DNA of 64,000 bases from Lobosporangium transversale (GCF_002105155.1 NW_019028986.1:692501-756500), one strand, 5' to 3'. Shown: positions 50,854 through 62,998, counted from the first letter of the stretch. Made by a program: numbers and translations. Notes: a model not told the origin generated them from the letters alone.

Positions 50854-51239
50854 AAAAGCACCAATCATTATACTCGAATTGCGCAACAAGAATTATCAGG
50901 CAATAAAGCTGCATATTTTCGATAAACCCTTAATATTTATTTATATATATCATGTATTATGCAAAACTTGACTGCAATTATGCCAGCTAATGGCACACAT
51001 GTCTGCGTGATCATGGTAAGAAAGGCTATATCTTCTGTATGCCATCGATAGCGTTTTCTTCACAAAGCTGCTGAAGTATTCAATTTCTTGCTGTTGTAGA
51101 TCTCGATCATTAGACTAGGTCATACACTGAAGGCCTAACATTAGTGACGGCTATGGCGGGGTTCAATAAAGGGCTCCCTCTTGACAACAAATAATAAACA
51201 ACTTTTTATCTTCCTTCACATTCCAGCAAAATTTTTACA

Positions 51240-53063
51240 ATGTCTTCAGCACAATTTTCTTTAATCCCCACAGAACTTAGTGCGGAACAGGCAAGCCGGA
51301 GAAGCGAGTCTTTTATTTATGAAGAGTCCAACCAATCCATGTTTTCTCAAGAACATGAGAATGATAATCCCTTCCTCATCAGCATGGATGAAGGTGGTCT
51401 TCATGCACCGCCACGACTTAGTAAGACAACCGTAGCGGAGGAGGAATACCGCCTAATCGCACATATCTACGCAAAGCTCAGCAATGCGCCGCCAGAGTTT
51501 CAAAAATGGATGAGACAATCGTTTGGCATGAAAGAGTGTGTGCAGATGGCTAAGCTTACCGGGGTAAATGCACATTCCTGTCTAGCAGCTATCAACTACT
51601 CAAGGACAGGGGTATTGAAGTTGCCCAACAAGGGTGTGGGACGTGGCCGTAAAGCACAAGCAAAAGATAAAGTGCTCCAGGGACATATCACGGATATCAT
51701 CAGGAGAACTAATCTGGGAGGTATCCCGAATACACTTGGACGAGTGGTGAATGAGCTCAGAAATGAGCATGGTATCAGGACGTCAAGGTCAACAGTTCAT
51801 CGATACCTACATGCAAGTAACTTTTACTGGGGAAAGGGGGTTCGAAGGAACTTTATGCACGATGCACCTCACATTGTGCAATACCGACTGAAATACCTCA
51901 CAGAGCGTTTCAAGAACCTGGTGGAGCTTGACGATGGTTTAATCCCTATGATGCCAGAGGTATTTCTTGATGAGTCCTATTGTCACCTGGACCATTCCTC
52001 AAAAAATCGATGGGTAGAACGGGACGGAGGCATTGTGTGTGAATCATCTCGGCAACCACTTCTCGTCATGTTCGCTGCATTTGTCATCTATTACGACCGT
52101 GACGAACAGAAGGTGGTGGGGAAGTTTGTTGAGAACAGTGTTCACATCTGGGCGGCGAACAGCAAGGCATCTCTTCAGGGAAACGCCGATCATATGCAGC
52201 CCAATAGTCAGATTCTTGCAAATGATCATGACTATCATGGTCATTTTAACCACGAGGTGTTCGAAGAGCTGTTTACGACGGTTTGCCAAAGTCTGGTAAA
52301 GATGAATCTCGGTCCTTGTAAAATACACATGGATGGTGCCAGGTACCATTTCCATTGCCCTGATAGGAAGCCAACGGCCGCCAATAAGAAATCGGAGATA
52401 ATGGAATGGCTTATATCTCATCAATTTGGAATTCCACCCGGTTCTAACGGTGATCGAACGCCAAGCAAGTCAGAACTACTTGCTTATATAAGGACCCTTG
52501 ATTACCAGCCACGGTACACGGTCTGGGACATCGCATTAGAGAATGGGGGCCACTGGATTATTAGGACACCTCCTTATCATTGCGAACTCCAGCCCATTGA
52601 ATTAATCTGGGGCGTTATAAAAAACAGCGTAGCTTACATGATATCCGGATCGATGGCTGCCGATCAACTTATCCAGATGCTGAAGGAACTCTTCCGAAAT
52701 GTTCAAGTTAAAACTTTCGTTTCTGCCTGGAAAAAAACCCTTAGTTTTGCCTACAGATACATGCAGGAAATTCGTGGCCAGACATTCGAGACGGCCGAGG
52801 TGCAGGAAGAGTTGGAACAAATTTTTCATTCGATTGATTTTTCCGAGGCCACATTCAACAGGCTTTTTGGGATTGGTGCTGCCAGAGGCCGATACAATGT
52901 CTTAATTGAGCCCATGGAAGATGGTGATATTGGTGATGAAGTTGATGAAGTTGAAGAAGACGTTGATCTTATCCCGACATCTCGATCCTTGGCTCCTGAT
53001 GAATTGGAGGAAGACGATAATTCAATGCCGGCTTCACCTTCAGCCCGTTTTTACCGCCACTAA
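51240..53063 (+). CDS. DDE transposase, Tc1/mariner-IS630 type (DDE_3), 607 aa
   Basis: Predicted to bind the inverted repeats and cut and join DNA. A single open frame from ATG after the leader to TAA. The N-terminal about 90 residues are acidic and unrecognised. Residues about 95-200 form helix-turn-helix-type DNA-binding segments ending TSRSTVHRYLHASNFYWGKG. The RNase-H-like catalytic core has Asp244 in PEVFLDESYCHLDHSS, Asp365 in CKIHMDGARYHFH and Glu454 in PPYHCELQPIELIWGVIKN. There are 88 residues between the second Asp and the Glu, much more than the 34 or so of classic Tc1 elements. The C terminus is acidic. All three catalytic residues are present, so the enzyme may be active. Superfamily is secure; the exact family is not. 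Confidence 0.92.
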   Translation: MSSAQFSLIPTELSAEQASRRSESFIYEESNQSMFSQEHENDNPFLISMDEGGLHAPPRLSKTTVAEEEYRLIAHIYAKLSNAPPEFQKWMRQSFGMKECVQMAKLTGVNAHSCLAAINYSRTGVLKLPNKGVGRGRKAQAKDKVLQGHITDIIRRTNLGGIPNTLGRVVNELRNEHGIRTSRSTVHRYLHASNFYWGKGVRRNFMHDAPHIVQYRLKYLTERFKNLVELDDGLIPMMPEVFLDESYCHLDHSSKNRWVERDGGIVCESSRQPLLVMFAAFVIYYDRDEQKVVGKFVENSVHIWAANSKASLQGNADHMQPNSQILANDHDYHGHFNHEVFEELFTTVCQSLVKMNLGPCKIHMDGARYHFHCPDRKPTAANKKSEIMEWLISHQFGIPPGSNGDRTPSKSELLAYIRTLDYQPRYTVWDIALENGGHWIIRTPPYHCELQPIELIWGVIKNSVAYMISGSMAADQLIQMLKELFRNVQVKTFVSAWKKTLSFAYRYMQEIRGQTFETAEVQEELEQIFHSIDFSEATFNRLFGIGAARGRYNVLIEPMEDGDIGDEVDEVEEDVDLIPTSRSLAPDELEEDDNSMPASPSARFYRH

Positions 53064-53390
53064 GTTAATAAAAAGCATGTGCTGGTGGTCCACCTCAGTC
53101 TTAAAGCATTGATTTCCTACTCTGTTGATTCCATCCATGTTGCTTATTCATTTAGCACAGTCGTTACAAATGCTCCTGATTTCATCTGGTAAGCTTGGTC
53201 CACTTATTCCCAGAGGCGGGGCATTGTCTCATGTTGCACAAAGGAGTTAGGAGTTATATTTTTGTCGCTTTCACAGATAAAAAGAGGTCTCTGAACTTCT
53301 TCGCAATACTAATAAACCTCTTCACAAACTCTTCACAAAGCTTCACACAAAACTTCTTCACAAACCTCATAAATACCTCACCAAACAAAA

Positions 53391-55106
53391 ATGGCCACCA
53401 GCACAATTTTTCAGAAGCCTCAAAAGGTCAAGGTTGACTTGGATACTATGATATCTCAACTTCCAATTGGCAAATGGCCAAGCCCAAAAGATCTTACCCT
53501 TTTCCATTTCGTCGAATGGGCCGTCAAGGAATACGGCGTGGATCGTGAAGCTAGCAGTTTCAGCAAAATTATCAGTGAGATCAGGAGGGCGGCGCGACCA
53601 AGAAGAGATGACTCAGTCCTGATCATCATTTACAAGGAGAACTTACGTGCCTTACTAAAAGGCATAAAAAAAACAAACATCAACAATTACCTGAAAGTAT
53701 GTGTCGAATAATTTAACGTTGAACCAATGTTTACTTCCATTATGATCCAATATTAATAAAAATAATAACAACTAGCCCGACGAGTCTGACAAGACTAACA
53801 AGTCTGACGCGGATGAGCCTATCAACCACCTCACTGGGGAAGGCGAGAGGAGTAGTCAGGTCACCGATAGGTTGGTCTTAAACGGAGGTTTCGATGTATC
53901 TTCTCCCCTCATGGAGGTACGAGAAGAACTCATTAAACTTGAGGAAGAGCGCCAGGGAACGCTCCTCTCTCCACATGATATTCTGTGAGTGCTTTTTACT
54001 ACCATTTATTTCATTGCTTGAGAACACACCGAAGGCCGTGACGCTGATACAGTTCTTACTGTGTTTTCTAGCTCCATAAACTTCATTTTCACAAAAGAGT
54101 TTATGGAAAAATATTTTTCAAAGGCGGGGCGTCGTAAACTCAAGCGCTTTTTCAAGGTTACAGAGACCAGTGTAGCCTTGAGTGAGCAGGATTTGGATTT
54201 TTCCAAATTCTGCGTGGAGAAAGCAAAGGCGTCGAACTCTGCTTCCGAGTATCGCGCCTTTCTTGAAAAGGGTCAGGAAGGGGCAGGTGAAATGCTCAAG
54301 AGCATTTTCACCAAACTTGGCGAGGACGAGATGTTTTGGGAGTCGCCTGGCAAAATAAAAAAAAACGAGGCGACGTACAGCGCGCTCTACGTCAGGCCCT
54401 ACATCTGCGCCATCGCATCGACTTTGGGATACTGGTGAGTAGTAGATCTGTCAGTTCTTTGTTCTTCATTCATTTCTGCAAGATATTCACATGTTATTTC
54501 TTCACTCTTGGTATAACACGTCTCCGCTTTCAGCGATAGCAGAATCCCAACGGAGAAATACTATACGGAGCGCTTTAGACCAGATAACCTGGTTATGGTC
54601 GACGGCCTGCCTCTACTCGTAGTGGAGGTGAAGCCCCCAGGAACCTCTAAAAAGCTCCTTGATAGAGATTTCAGGAAGTTACTTTCTGAAATGAAGCTGG
54701 CACTAGATCTCTTGTTCGCCAAGGGTGTAAAAGACCCAACGGTCCTGGGTCTGCTTGTCCAAGGTATGTTACACTCTTGTATATTTTTACGATCCATGAA
54801 ACCTAAACGGAGACAGTGGTGCTAATTCACGCTTTAGATGGTCAAATGGAAATCTTCGTGATGACCCTAGATTACGAAGCCGTTTATATCCCCAGATTAT
54901 TGGGCAAGGTCAAAGTGCCCAAGGGCAGGAAGAGCCTTAGCGTGGTTGCGGAAGCAGTGCCAATTCTGGAGACTACAAAGACAGCTTACTTGAAAGCCAA
55001 GGAAGCTGTCGGGGAGCGCGTGAGGGTTACAGACGAGGTGAAACATACATGGGTGAGGCCATCTTTTTACCTCCAGATCAATAGAAAGCGCAAGAGATCA
55101 GAATAA
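53391..55106 (+). CDS. PD-(D/E)XK nuclease-like protein, second gene of the transposon, 458 aa
   Basis: Five exons join in frame: 53391-53696, 53776-53984, 54072-54434, 54534-54763, 54838-55106, with introns of only 74-99 bp and no homopolymers. Residues 1-100 are basic and mixed; residues about 103-172 are acidic and probably disordered; a helical basic segment (GRRKLKRFFKVTE) follows. The core shows RFRPDNLVMV with Asp310 and LLVVEVKPPG with Glu324-x-Lys326. This is the D-(x)13-E-x-K signature of restriction-endonuclease-like folds, followed by MEIFVMTLDYEAVYI. It resembles REase-like domains common in early-diverging fungi and in Crinkler-type proteins. It lies 328 bp after the transposase and ends 26 bp before the right inverted repeat, so it is cargo or a partner of the transposase. 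An alternative exon 5 acceptor at 54816-54817 also keeps the frame. The role is inferred. Confidence 0.75.
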
Positions 55107-55132
55107 ATTGCTTCATTTAGGATTGTTTATTG

Positions 55133-56482
55133 TGTTATTCGACTTTAATGCTTGATGCTTTTTGTTATTCCAACGAAATATAAACATTGTTGAGAGTCTT
55201 GCCCACGATATCCTCATCCACGCCTCGACAAAAACCGCGGCCCGACAGCTGCTAAGAATCCGAGTGTGCGAATGGGTAAAATCTTGGTTGGCCTAATATT
55301 ACTTCAGAGTATATATGATGGTTAAAATTGGTCTCGATGTCGAGTTGCATGTTGTAGGTTTGAATAAAGGCCTTGCGTTTGTAATACCATGCAAAAAAAT
55401 AATCATATTATCCATTTTCCGCGACGGAGAACAGACGGCAACTTGTGGTCAGACCTGGCGAGCTGGCAGGAGATAGCAAGAACCAAGGCGGAACCATGTC
55501 TTGGAGGGGGAAAAAAAAATAGAAAAAAAAAAGAAATAGAGCCAGAACCCTTGAGATTCGATACGACTGGGTTGCTGAAACCAGGGTCAAAGACCAAGAG
55601 TTTCCATCACTATAAATAGTGGGCAGTTAACGAATCAGTGAGATGTCTGGCGTCTCTTCGTATATCCCTCAGCAGCCATAGAAAAAGAAAAAGAAAATAT
55701 AAAAAAAAGAAAAGACTCAGATGCTTGACAGAATCTTTTTAAAACCGGAGGGCTGAAACTTTTGCACAAGGTCAAAGACCTGCTCAAAAAGTTTCCCCAC
55801 TATGGGTAGTGGCCAGTTCGAATCAGCAGAGCATCCGGCGTCCCTTCGTATATCCCTCAGCAGCCATAGAAAAAGAAAAAGAAAATATAAAAAAAAGAAA
55901 AGACTCAGATGCTTGACAGAATCTTTTTAAAACCGGAGGGCTGAAACTTTTGCACAAGGTCAAAGACCTGCTCAAAAAGTTTCCCCACTATGGGTAGTGG
56001 CCAGTTCGAATCAGCAGAACATCTGGCGTCTCCTTGTAACGACCTCCAAGGTCAAAAAAAAGAAAAGGGAGAAGGAAGCTGCGATGTTCTCATTGGATCG
56101 AAAGATTCCGCGTCTATTCATCGTAAGAAACCAGAGATTACTCACAAATAATTAGGAAGCGCAGGTAAATGATAAAAAAAAGATAGTCTATTACTTACTT
56201 GATGGAACTCTGTGAATTTGACGATCATCATGTTTGATTGTGTTGCGTGAGAGCTAGAGTGAAGGTAAGGAAGCAAAACATAGTGACGCATAACAGTTAT
56301 TCAACGTCAAAGCCACTGACCTCTTCCGTCGCTCGGCGTGCAAATAGAGGACAGCGAGCCAAGCTTGCAAGTAGCGAACGACATCGGATTTAGAGTTGCT
56401 ATTCAATACAATTCAATTTTCGCTTGAGTCTATTCAATCAATTTAAAAAATATAAGGTATCGTGACCAAATGAAACGGGCTA
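55133..56482 (-). repeat. Terminal inverted repeat, right (1350 bp)
   Basis: Reverse complement of 49316-50853 lacking one 188-bp unit. Every segment compared by eye matches closely. The outer end is GAAACGGGCTA followed by TA. Confidence 0.9.
55660..56035 (-). repeat. 188-bp tandem repeats, two units, right arm
   Basis: Units 55660-55847 and 55848-56035 in inverted orientation, with the same diverged partial unit on the inner side. One unit fewer than the left arm. Confidence 0.9.
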
Positions 56483-59400
56483 TATATAATAATAAAGAAG
56501 CAATCACGGAGAAAAAGAAAGTGTCAGCGAAGGTCAGCCGCATTGCATGCGGGACTTTTTCCCGCCAGATAAGTTCCTTCCTTCCTTCAGTCCTTATTTT
56601 ATAATGTCATAAAGGAGTAGCTTTTCATGCAAAAAAAAAAAAAAAAAAAAAAAAAAAGGCGTTATGTAACTTGTACACATGTTCAAATGACATGTAGACC
56701 GGTAGGGCTCTTCAAAACAACACACAATGCAGGGCTATTCTTCGACGTGTGTACCTGTGTTACAGGTGCACACAGAGGAAGGGTGCGTCGCTTCGTGTAG
56801 CAACCACACCTTCAAGAGATAGTTCTTTTTCACGCACTTGCTCCCTTTTCACTTTGTTACATGATCAATTGTACAAAAAAAACTTAAATAAAACAGATCC
56901 TTGCCTCCCTACTGCAAATCATATCAATTTTTTCATAGATTTCATAAGACCACTGGAAAGCTATCTTCGGTAAAAACCTTCCAGGAATGAAAGAGCTGAA
57001 GAAAGTTAAAAAATATGAAATATGAGACAGTTTGGTATGTGGAATAGGGCAAAAGGACAGGATAAGATGATCATAAAGTAACGAAAAGGAGATATCTCAT
57101 GGATATTCCGTGATGATCTGTATAATCGCTAAAAGAGTGAATACAATTTAAAAATTGTAGGGAAGAAAATATAAAGGAAGTAATGGTGAGAAGACAAATA
57201 GATGTTCAGATGTCCGCTTCTTTCCAATGGACTCAATGGTCTCTTCGTGTTGAATGATACATGTGTCTACAGGCTATTAATTGAACGCGTTTTTTTTTTT
57301 TTTTTTTTTTTTTTTCCACAACGTACATGCAGTATACAAACCTTGCTGCCACATGATCCGACATCAGTCAGTGCATCACATAAGCACATGGTGTGCAACG
57401 TGCATTTTCATTTAATCATTGAAATCTTAGCGGAAGATCACAAGAAATTTTCTAATTCTTTAAACTGCGAGCGAGTATATCCTCTTCCCATTACCATACA
57501 ATTTGCAAGGATAACACTTTTGCCTTTATAATCGTTCATGATCTCAAGGCACGCAGCTCGACATTTATTTGAAGACACGGCTAATATACATGTGCAATAT
57601 AATAGATGGCAGATATGAATAGCAAGTGGACTTTGCAGAGTGCATGTTCACTCATTTTAAAGTTTGGGGTCAGGGTTGATTCGTTAATCTACTGCATCAC
57701 GTTTAAAGTGAACACTCATTATTACATGTACAAGTGTTTCTAATTCCTCGTGTTACTTTTTTATGTCGATCGCAGTCGGTTGTGGTAGGAATAAGGAAGA
57801 CTGTTTACTCTTCTTTTCCATCCACAGTATTACGACTGTGTTATTTACAACTTCTCGCCATTGTAAATGAATGCTTTACGCCACTTATCCGTCATCACGT
57901 TCTCTTTGCTCACATGGGATACACAAATATGGGTTAAGAATTGCCTGTGTCCCTGTCCTTTGTAGTCGGCATGCATGCTCTTGTTACAAATTTTGCACAT
58001 GCGTTGGACGGTACACAGTTGAAAAAAAGGTTGATTGAATACTCCCCAACTATATTGCAAGCTTGTGATAATTCACAAGTTCATTTATTACATTGTCGAT
58101 AATTAATTATTCTGTGAACACAGGGAGACTAGCATCTTTTTCCTCTTTTCTCTGCCTCTTATCATTCGTAGTGACATTCTTTTTTCCTTCCTTCCTATAA
58201 ATTTGAGCTTGGGACCTTTGTTGTCCAAAAGAAAGCCAGTAACAGTAATATTTGCAAGCACCTAATAAGCATGAATAGGCTGTTTGATTAATCTTTGTGC
58301 AAGAATGTGAACAGATTTTCAAGTACAGGAATATTTCCACAAGGGTCCCTTGAACGATCCTTAAAACAAAGAATGAGCAATGCCACAATTTCACGCGCAT
58401 GCATAATTCTGGTATACCTTTGAGATACAGTTTCTGATGTTGAGTTGAAAATTAGCACGCCCATTTTTCCAAATTACGATTGCGGGATGGAATTTATTTG
58501 TTTTTGTCCATTGCTGATCTTTGACTCCTTGATATGTTTTTCTCTTGTTGAACGCTCGTTTTTGAATAGGAGGACCCTTGAGATGAAATCAACAATCATC
58601 CCCCGACAACGTGGCTTCTGCGACATGTGCATGTTTTTTTGTAATCAGAGCATGCTCTGAGCGCTGATTCGGGTTGAAGTGATATCGGGAAGACTAGTGA
58701 CTTGATGCTAGTTTGATTGATTGCCTTGTGAAAAAACACTTTGGCCATGCCATGTGCTCGCTGGTCCAGGCACAACTCACATATTACATGCATTGTAACA
58801 CATTAACACGTAGCAACCGCTTCCAATGAATGCATTGGCCAGCAATTTGTCCCGCAACTGAACATTCTCTTTTCAAGAAAAGCTACTTAATGTGTGTGTC
58901 CCGCTCATAAAACTATGCACCTGCACCTGTTTGAATTACATGCTCCACGACAACATTGCACAGTGTTGTAAGTTTACATGAAGTATAAAAGAGATATCAT
59001 TTAAATACCTGGTATGACCCCATCCAAATGTTGCTTCCTTTTTTCCTTTTATTCATTCCATTTCGCATATCCTTCTTTCAGCATCCTACAAAATACATTT
59101 AATACTAAATATCTACAAGCCTGCTCGTGCTTTTGTCACGTATTGGTGAGTCATTTCCTCTCTCCTTTCAGTAACTCTCTCGTGTTCTACATCTTCCGTC
59201 TTAAATCCTATACCACACATCCTTCATCTCTCCACACCATGCATCTGTGTCCGCTGTAATACTCCCTGTCTATTTTATTCCCTCCAGCCAACACGACGAC
59301 ATACTCAAAGCATGGGTTGTGCAACCAAAGATGCTTTGTTTTTTGTTGCATACCAAGTAAAATTTAGTCTGTGCCTGAACATGCGCTTCAACAATATTTT

Positions 59401-60658
59401 GTGTTTTTCATGGGGTTGAGTTTTTTTTTTTTTTTTTTTTTTTAATTCATACAACAACAACATCCATCAACTTTTTTTTTTTTTTTTTTTTTGAAAGCTC
59501 ATTCTGCCTTTTGAAATGGGTGTCTAAGGATCACCCACTCCATCTTTTTCTCCTTTATTCAGTTATATATCGACTTTCATACCTGTTGAGTGTGCGGTTT
59601 TGGAGTGATGTAGTATTGTTGTAGTCATCGTTGTCGTTGACTACGTTGAAGAATTGACATGTCTCAGACACTAAAACAGCTAAAGTGACCCAACCCAAAA
59701 AAGAGCTAGACTTGGTCTATTACCAAATAGTGTTCTTATAAGAGGAACTAGCACGACAAAAAAAAAAAAAAAAATGTCGCGAGTTTTGATTTGGATTCCC
59801 TCGGTCACATTCACTCTTGTTGCTCTTTTAATGGTGAACGTCTGTTTACTCTCATCTTTTACTTTCTTCCCTTCTTCACACAAAAACACGGCACCACTTG
59901 ACCACTTTCACTGTCCACAAATAACGTCCTCAAGAATAAAAAGTGCCCTTTCATATTCAACCAACTCCCTTCTCTCCATTTCCCTTTTAATTGATGACCC
60001 ATTCTCAGTCTTCCTGACGATTCCCTTCACGACGTAAAACGCGGCAATCAGCAGCCTTCTTCTTCTTCGGGTAACATTTGTCTCCTTTTTCTATCGCTTT
60101 TTATCGCGACTCTCAATTTGTAGTCATTAGCTTGGGAAACAATGCCTTTTAACCTCATGTCGCAGTTCAACCTTGTGGTGCTGAGGCTCATAAAGAAACA
60201 CACAGACCAACTGCGCGGATTGATAACGGATCATGCATGATACTGCAGATTAATTCCAAAGAGAAAAAAAAAAAAGTGGAAATGCAAGGCTGGAAGACAA
60301 GTGAGGATGCATTCAGACATCATGCAACAAGTTGTACAACTCTTTTTTCCACTCACTATCGCATGCTTTTTCATGCGAACGTTATTTTATTTTTTTTCTT
60401 CGTTTACATTCTTCTCTCTTTTTCTTTTTTTGCTTTTTTAACTCTTGCTCCCCATTTCCCTTACAGCGCTTGGTCTTGATAAAAAAAACACGCTGCGCCC
60501 TGACTATTTTCTTCTGGCACTTCATTACAAACTGACACAAACCTGTTCTGATTATCCAAACTATTTGTAAACAGCTCCCAACAAACAACAACAGCACCAA
60601 CAACTATTTCAGCAATCCTAACAGAACAAATAAAACAAAACTTTAGACAACTCGTCCA
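56483..60658. other. Long intergenic region, 4.2 kb
   Basis: Homopolymers resume at once (A27 around 56631-56657, T runs at 57290-57316, 59419-59443 and 59472-59492). I recognise no gene, tRNA or repeat family. Small frames such as 59774-60037 have Ser/Thr/Phe-rich composition typical of pyrimidine-rich DNA. The last few hundred bases are C/T-rich, matching promoter DNA of the next gene. Confidence 0.45.
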
Positions 60659-62593
60659 ATGACCTATCTGCAGAATCAACATCATCGCAACGATTCTCCA
60701 GGTCCTGAAAAAGTGCGCCAAGAGACTAGGACGACTACAATTTCTACGACTACGACAACTGCTTCGACCATGCCTATTCTCACTTCTGATTCAGAGCCAA
60801 CTATGTATAGTTCGCACAAAGCAACAGCCCTGCACTACAGTGGTCGGTCGGGTCATGGCAACTCAACTAAGCACAGTAATCTTGAATTAGACAATGGTAC
60901 TCATCACAATGGACGGTCAACCAACAATAATCGATCTTCCTCACAGTCATCCAACTCGTCGTTTAATGGTCAGACCCTGAACCATAAGAGTAGTCAACAT
61001 GGCCCGAACACCAATAAGACTGGCGGTTTGGTTGGTGGTAGCTCGGGCTTCACCAGCCATGATAATGGCTCGAATTCATCGTTACCTCCTGGAAAGACGA
61101 GTGGGGACCGAGAGAGACTGAGGTCGAATCCACACGAACACTCGGACTACTCGAGCGGTGCTCACAGTTGGCCTATTCTCTTCGCCGTGATTCCACCGTT
61201 GGGCGCGCTTGTCTTTGGAAAAGCGGATATCTTTAGCGACATTCTTACACTGATTCTAATCGCTTTCTTTCTTTATAACATCATCAAAGGTAAAAACTTT
61301 TTTTTTTTTTTTTTTTTCATACTCATGGACCCAACATCACAAGCTTTGCTTTGGTATTGCTCCGCCATCACTCTATCTGTTGCTACTGCTCTGCTTGACC
61401 CTGGATCCCTGTTTACATCATTATCGCTATTCATTTCAACAGAGAAAGTGCTGCATGAAAGAATGATTACGATATCACATTCATCATGCATTGGTCTTGT
61501 GCTAAGGAGAAAGAGGCAGTTAATTGGAAGGGAGAAAAGTGAAAAAAGAGATTGAATGCGTTGTTTCACTTCTGGCGATTTGCTACTATTCATTTTCTAG
61601 CCCCGAAAGCATGGTTCCAAAAGTTTTAGCGTATACTGACATCCCATCTTTTTTTTTTTTTTTTTTTTTTTTTTTCTCCGTAAAAACCCTTACTTCCTTA
61701 CTATAGTTCCATGGGAGCTGTACTATGCTGCCAGAACGAGGAGAGTATTGTTGACATCTGTGAGTGCCAATGCTTCTTTCGATCCTCTCCTAGAACAGAG
61801 ACGACAGAGCGCTGCCGCCAGTCTTCGTCGCCAAGAATTCTTCTCGCTCTTGCTCGTCCTGGCTTCTCCTTTTCTCGGAGGCTATACTCTGCAATATCTC
61901 AAAACCTTTTTTTCATCATATGAAAACTATCTTTCGGCACTTAACATTGAGCTTTTCATTATTGCATCTGGTATCAGACCCCTCACGCACCTGATCAGTC
62001 TATTGAAGTCACGTGCATTACATTTGCAAGAACAGATTCATTACCCAAATACAGAGGTGGAGCTGCTGAAAAGGAAGGTCGCATCGATTGAAGCTGAGCT
62101 TTCACAACTGCGACGCGCTTTTGCCACAAAACACGATGTTCTGAAGGTTCAGGATAGTGTCGAGCCAACTCTTCATCAGCTCACGAAGCAGATCAAGCGT
62201 CATGACAAGAAAGAGAACATCCTCCGATCATACACTGAGGAACGCTTCGCGAGCATTGATGAAAAGTTACGCGAGTATGATACTATTCTGGCCTATCGCA
62301 TCACGGAGGAGCAACACCGCTCCAGTCTACTGTTCTTGCCTATCAATATTTTGGTGGCTATGCTGAGTTACTGCACGTTTTTCCTTCCGCAGCGATTGAC
62401 CGGTATTACGGGAACAAAACAACAACCTATGCTCAAGAACGCTCCAACTCCAGCAGCCATTAGTGACGGTGCCACGAACGAAACTATTCAGAATGGTGGC
62501 CAGCAGCAGTATTCTTCCAAGTCTTTCCTGAACAGTCGTCAGCCTTCGCACAATCCCATCACGTCGACAAGAGAGACGGCGCGTCTCTATTGA
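60659..62593 (+). CDS. Predicted membrane protein with coiled coil, fungal, 505 aa
   Basis: Two exons, 60659-61289 and 61707-62593, join in frame (gtaaaa/actatag). Residues 1-170 are Ser/Asn/Thr/His-rich and disordered. Hydrophobic segments WPILFAVIPPLGALVFG and FSDILTLILIAFFLYNII lie near 172-210. VPWELYYAARTRRVLL follows, then FFSLLLVLASPFLGGYTLQYL. A charged coiled coil (about residues 330-400, EVELLKRKVASIEAELSQLR) and a last hydrophobic stretch (FLPINILVAMLSYCTFFL) lead to a Gln/Asn/Ser-rich tail. This resembles an uncharacterised fungal membrane-protein family with PWELY after a double hydrophobic segment; I cannot name a function. The 417-bp intron holds two poly(T) runs. Confidence 0.7.
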
Positions 62594-62730
62594 AGTACAC
62601 TTTTTTTTCTCACATCCCTTCCTCCTAATGTCTTTCCCTCCACATCCTTTTCAGGAATATATAATGATTGATTCTTTTGTATCTTTTTCTCTCTTTCCTC
62701 TTTCTTTGTTAACAATAACAAGTTACAAAC

Positions 62731-62764
<34 letters not shown>

Positions 62765-62967
62765 AAAACAAAAACAAAACAAAAAAAAAGATACCAAAAT
62801 GAATATTTTCTTTGGACTGCAGCTTACTCGTATATATTTATTAATGCCCCTACTTCGATTTGGTCAATTTGAACAAAAAAGAAGAAATAAAAAAAACCCG
62901 TTATGAAGTTTAAGCATTTGCTCTTTATCTGAAAGCTTGCTGATGTCTGATCTTTAGTATGTTGAAT

Positions 62968-62998
<31 letters not shown>

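Larger units (their letters stand above)
49316..56482 (+). mobile_element. Two-gene DNA transposon with kilobase-long inverted repeats
   Basis: A 7.17-kb unit starts TAGCCCGTTTCATTTGGTC and ends with its reverse complement GACCAAATGAAACGGGCTA. It is flanked on both sides by TA, consistent with the TA target duplication of Tc1/mariner-type elements; the flanks are TATA-rich, so the exact edge could shift by two bases. The terminal inverted repeats are 49316-50853 and 55133-56482. They enclose a DDE transposase gene (51240-53063) and a PD-(D/E)XK-type nuclease gene (53391-55106), both on the + strand. Arms look nearly identical and both reading frames are open, implying recent activity. No long A/T homopolymer lies inside, unlike the surrounding genome. 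Boundaries are read directly; mobility is inferred. Confidence 0.88.

Noticed and set aside
54816-54837. Alternative acceptor giving VVLIHAL at the start of the nuclease gene's last exon
   Set aside because: It keeps the frame, but the shorter exon gives a spacing closer to other REase-like proteins. The choice is uncertain.
59774-60037. An 87-codon frame with a hydrophobic start
   Set aside because: It lies in C/T-rich DNA upstream of the next gene; the hydrophobic composition follows from the base composition, and there is no other support.
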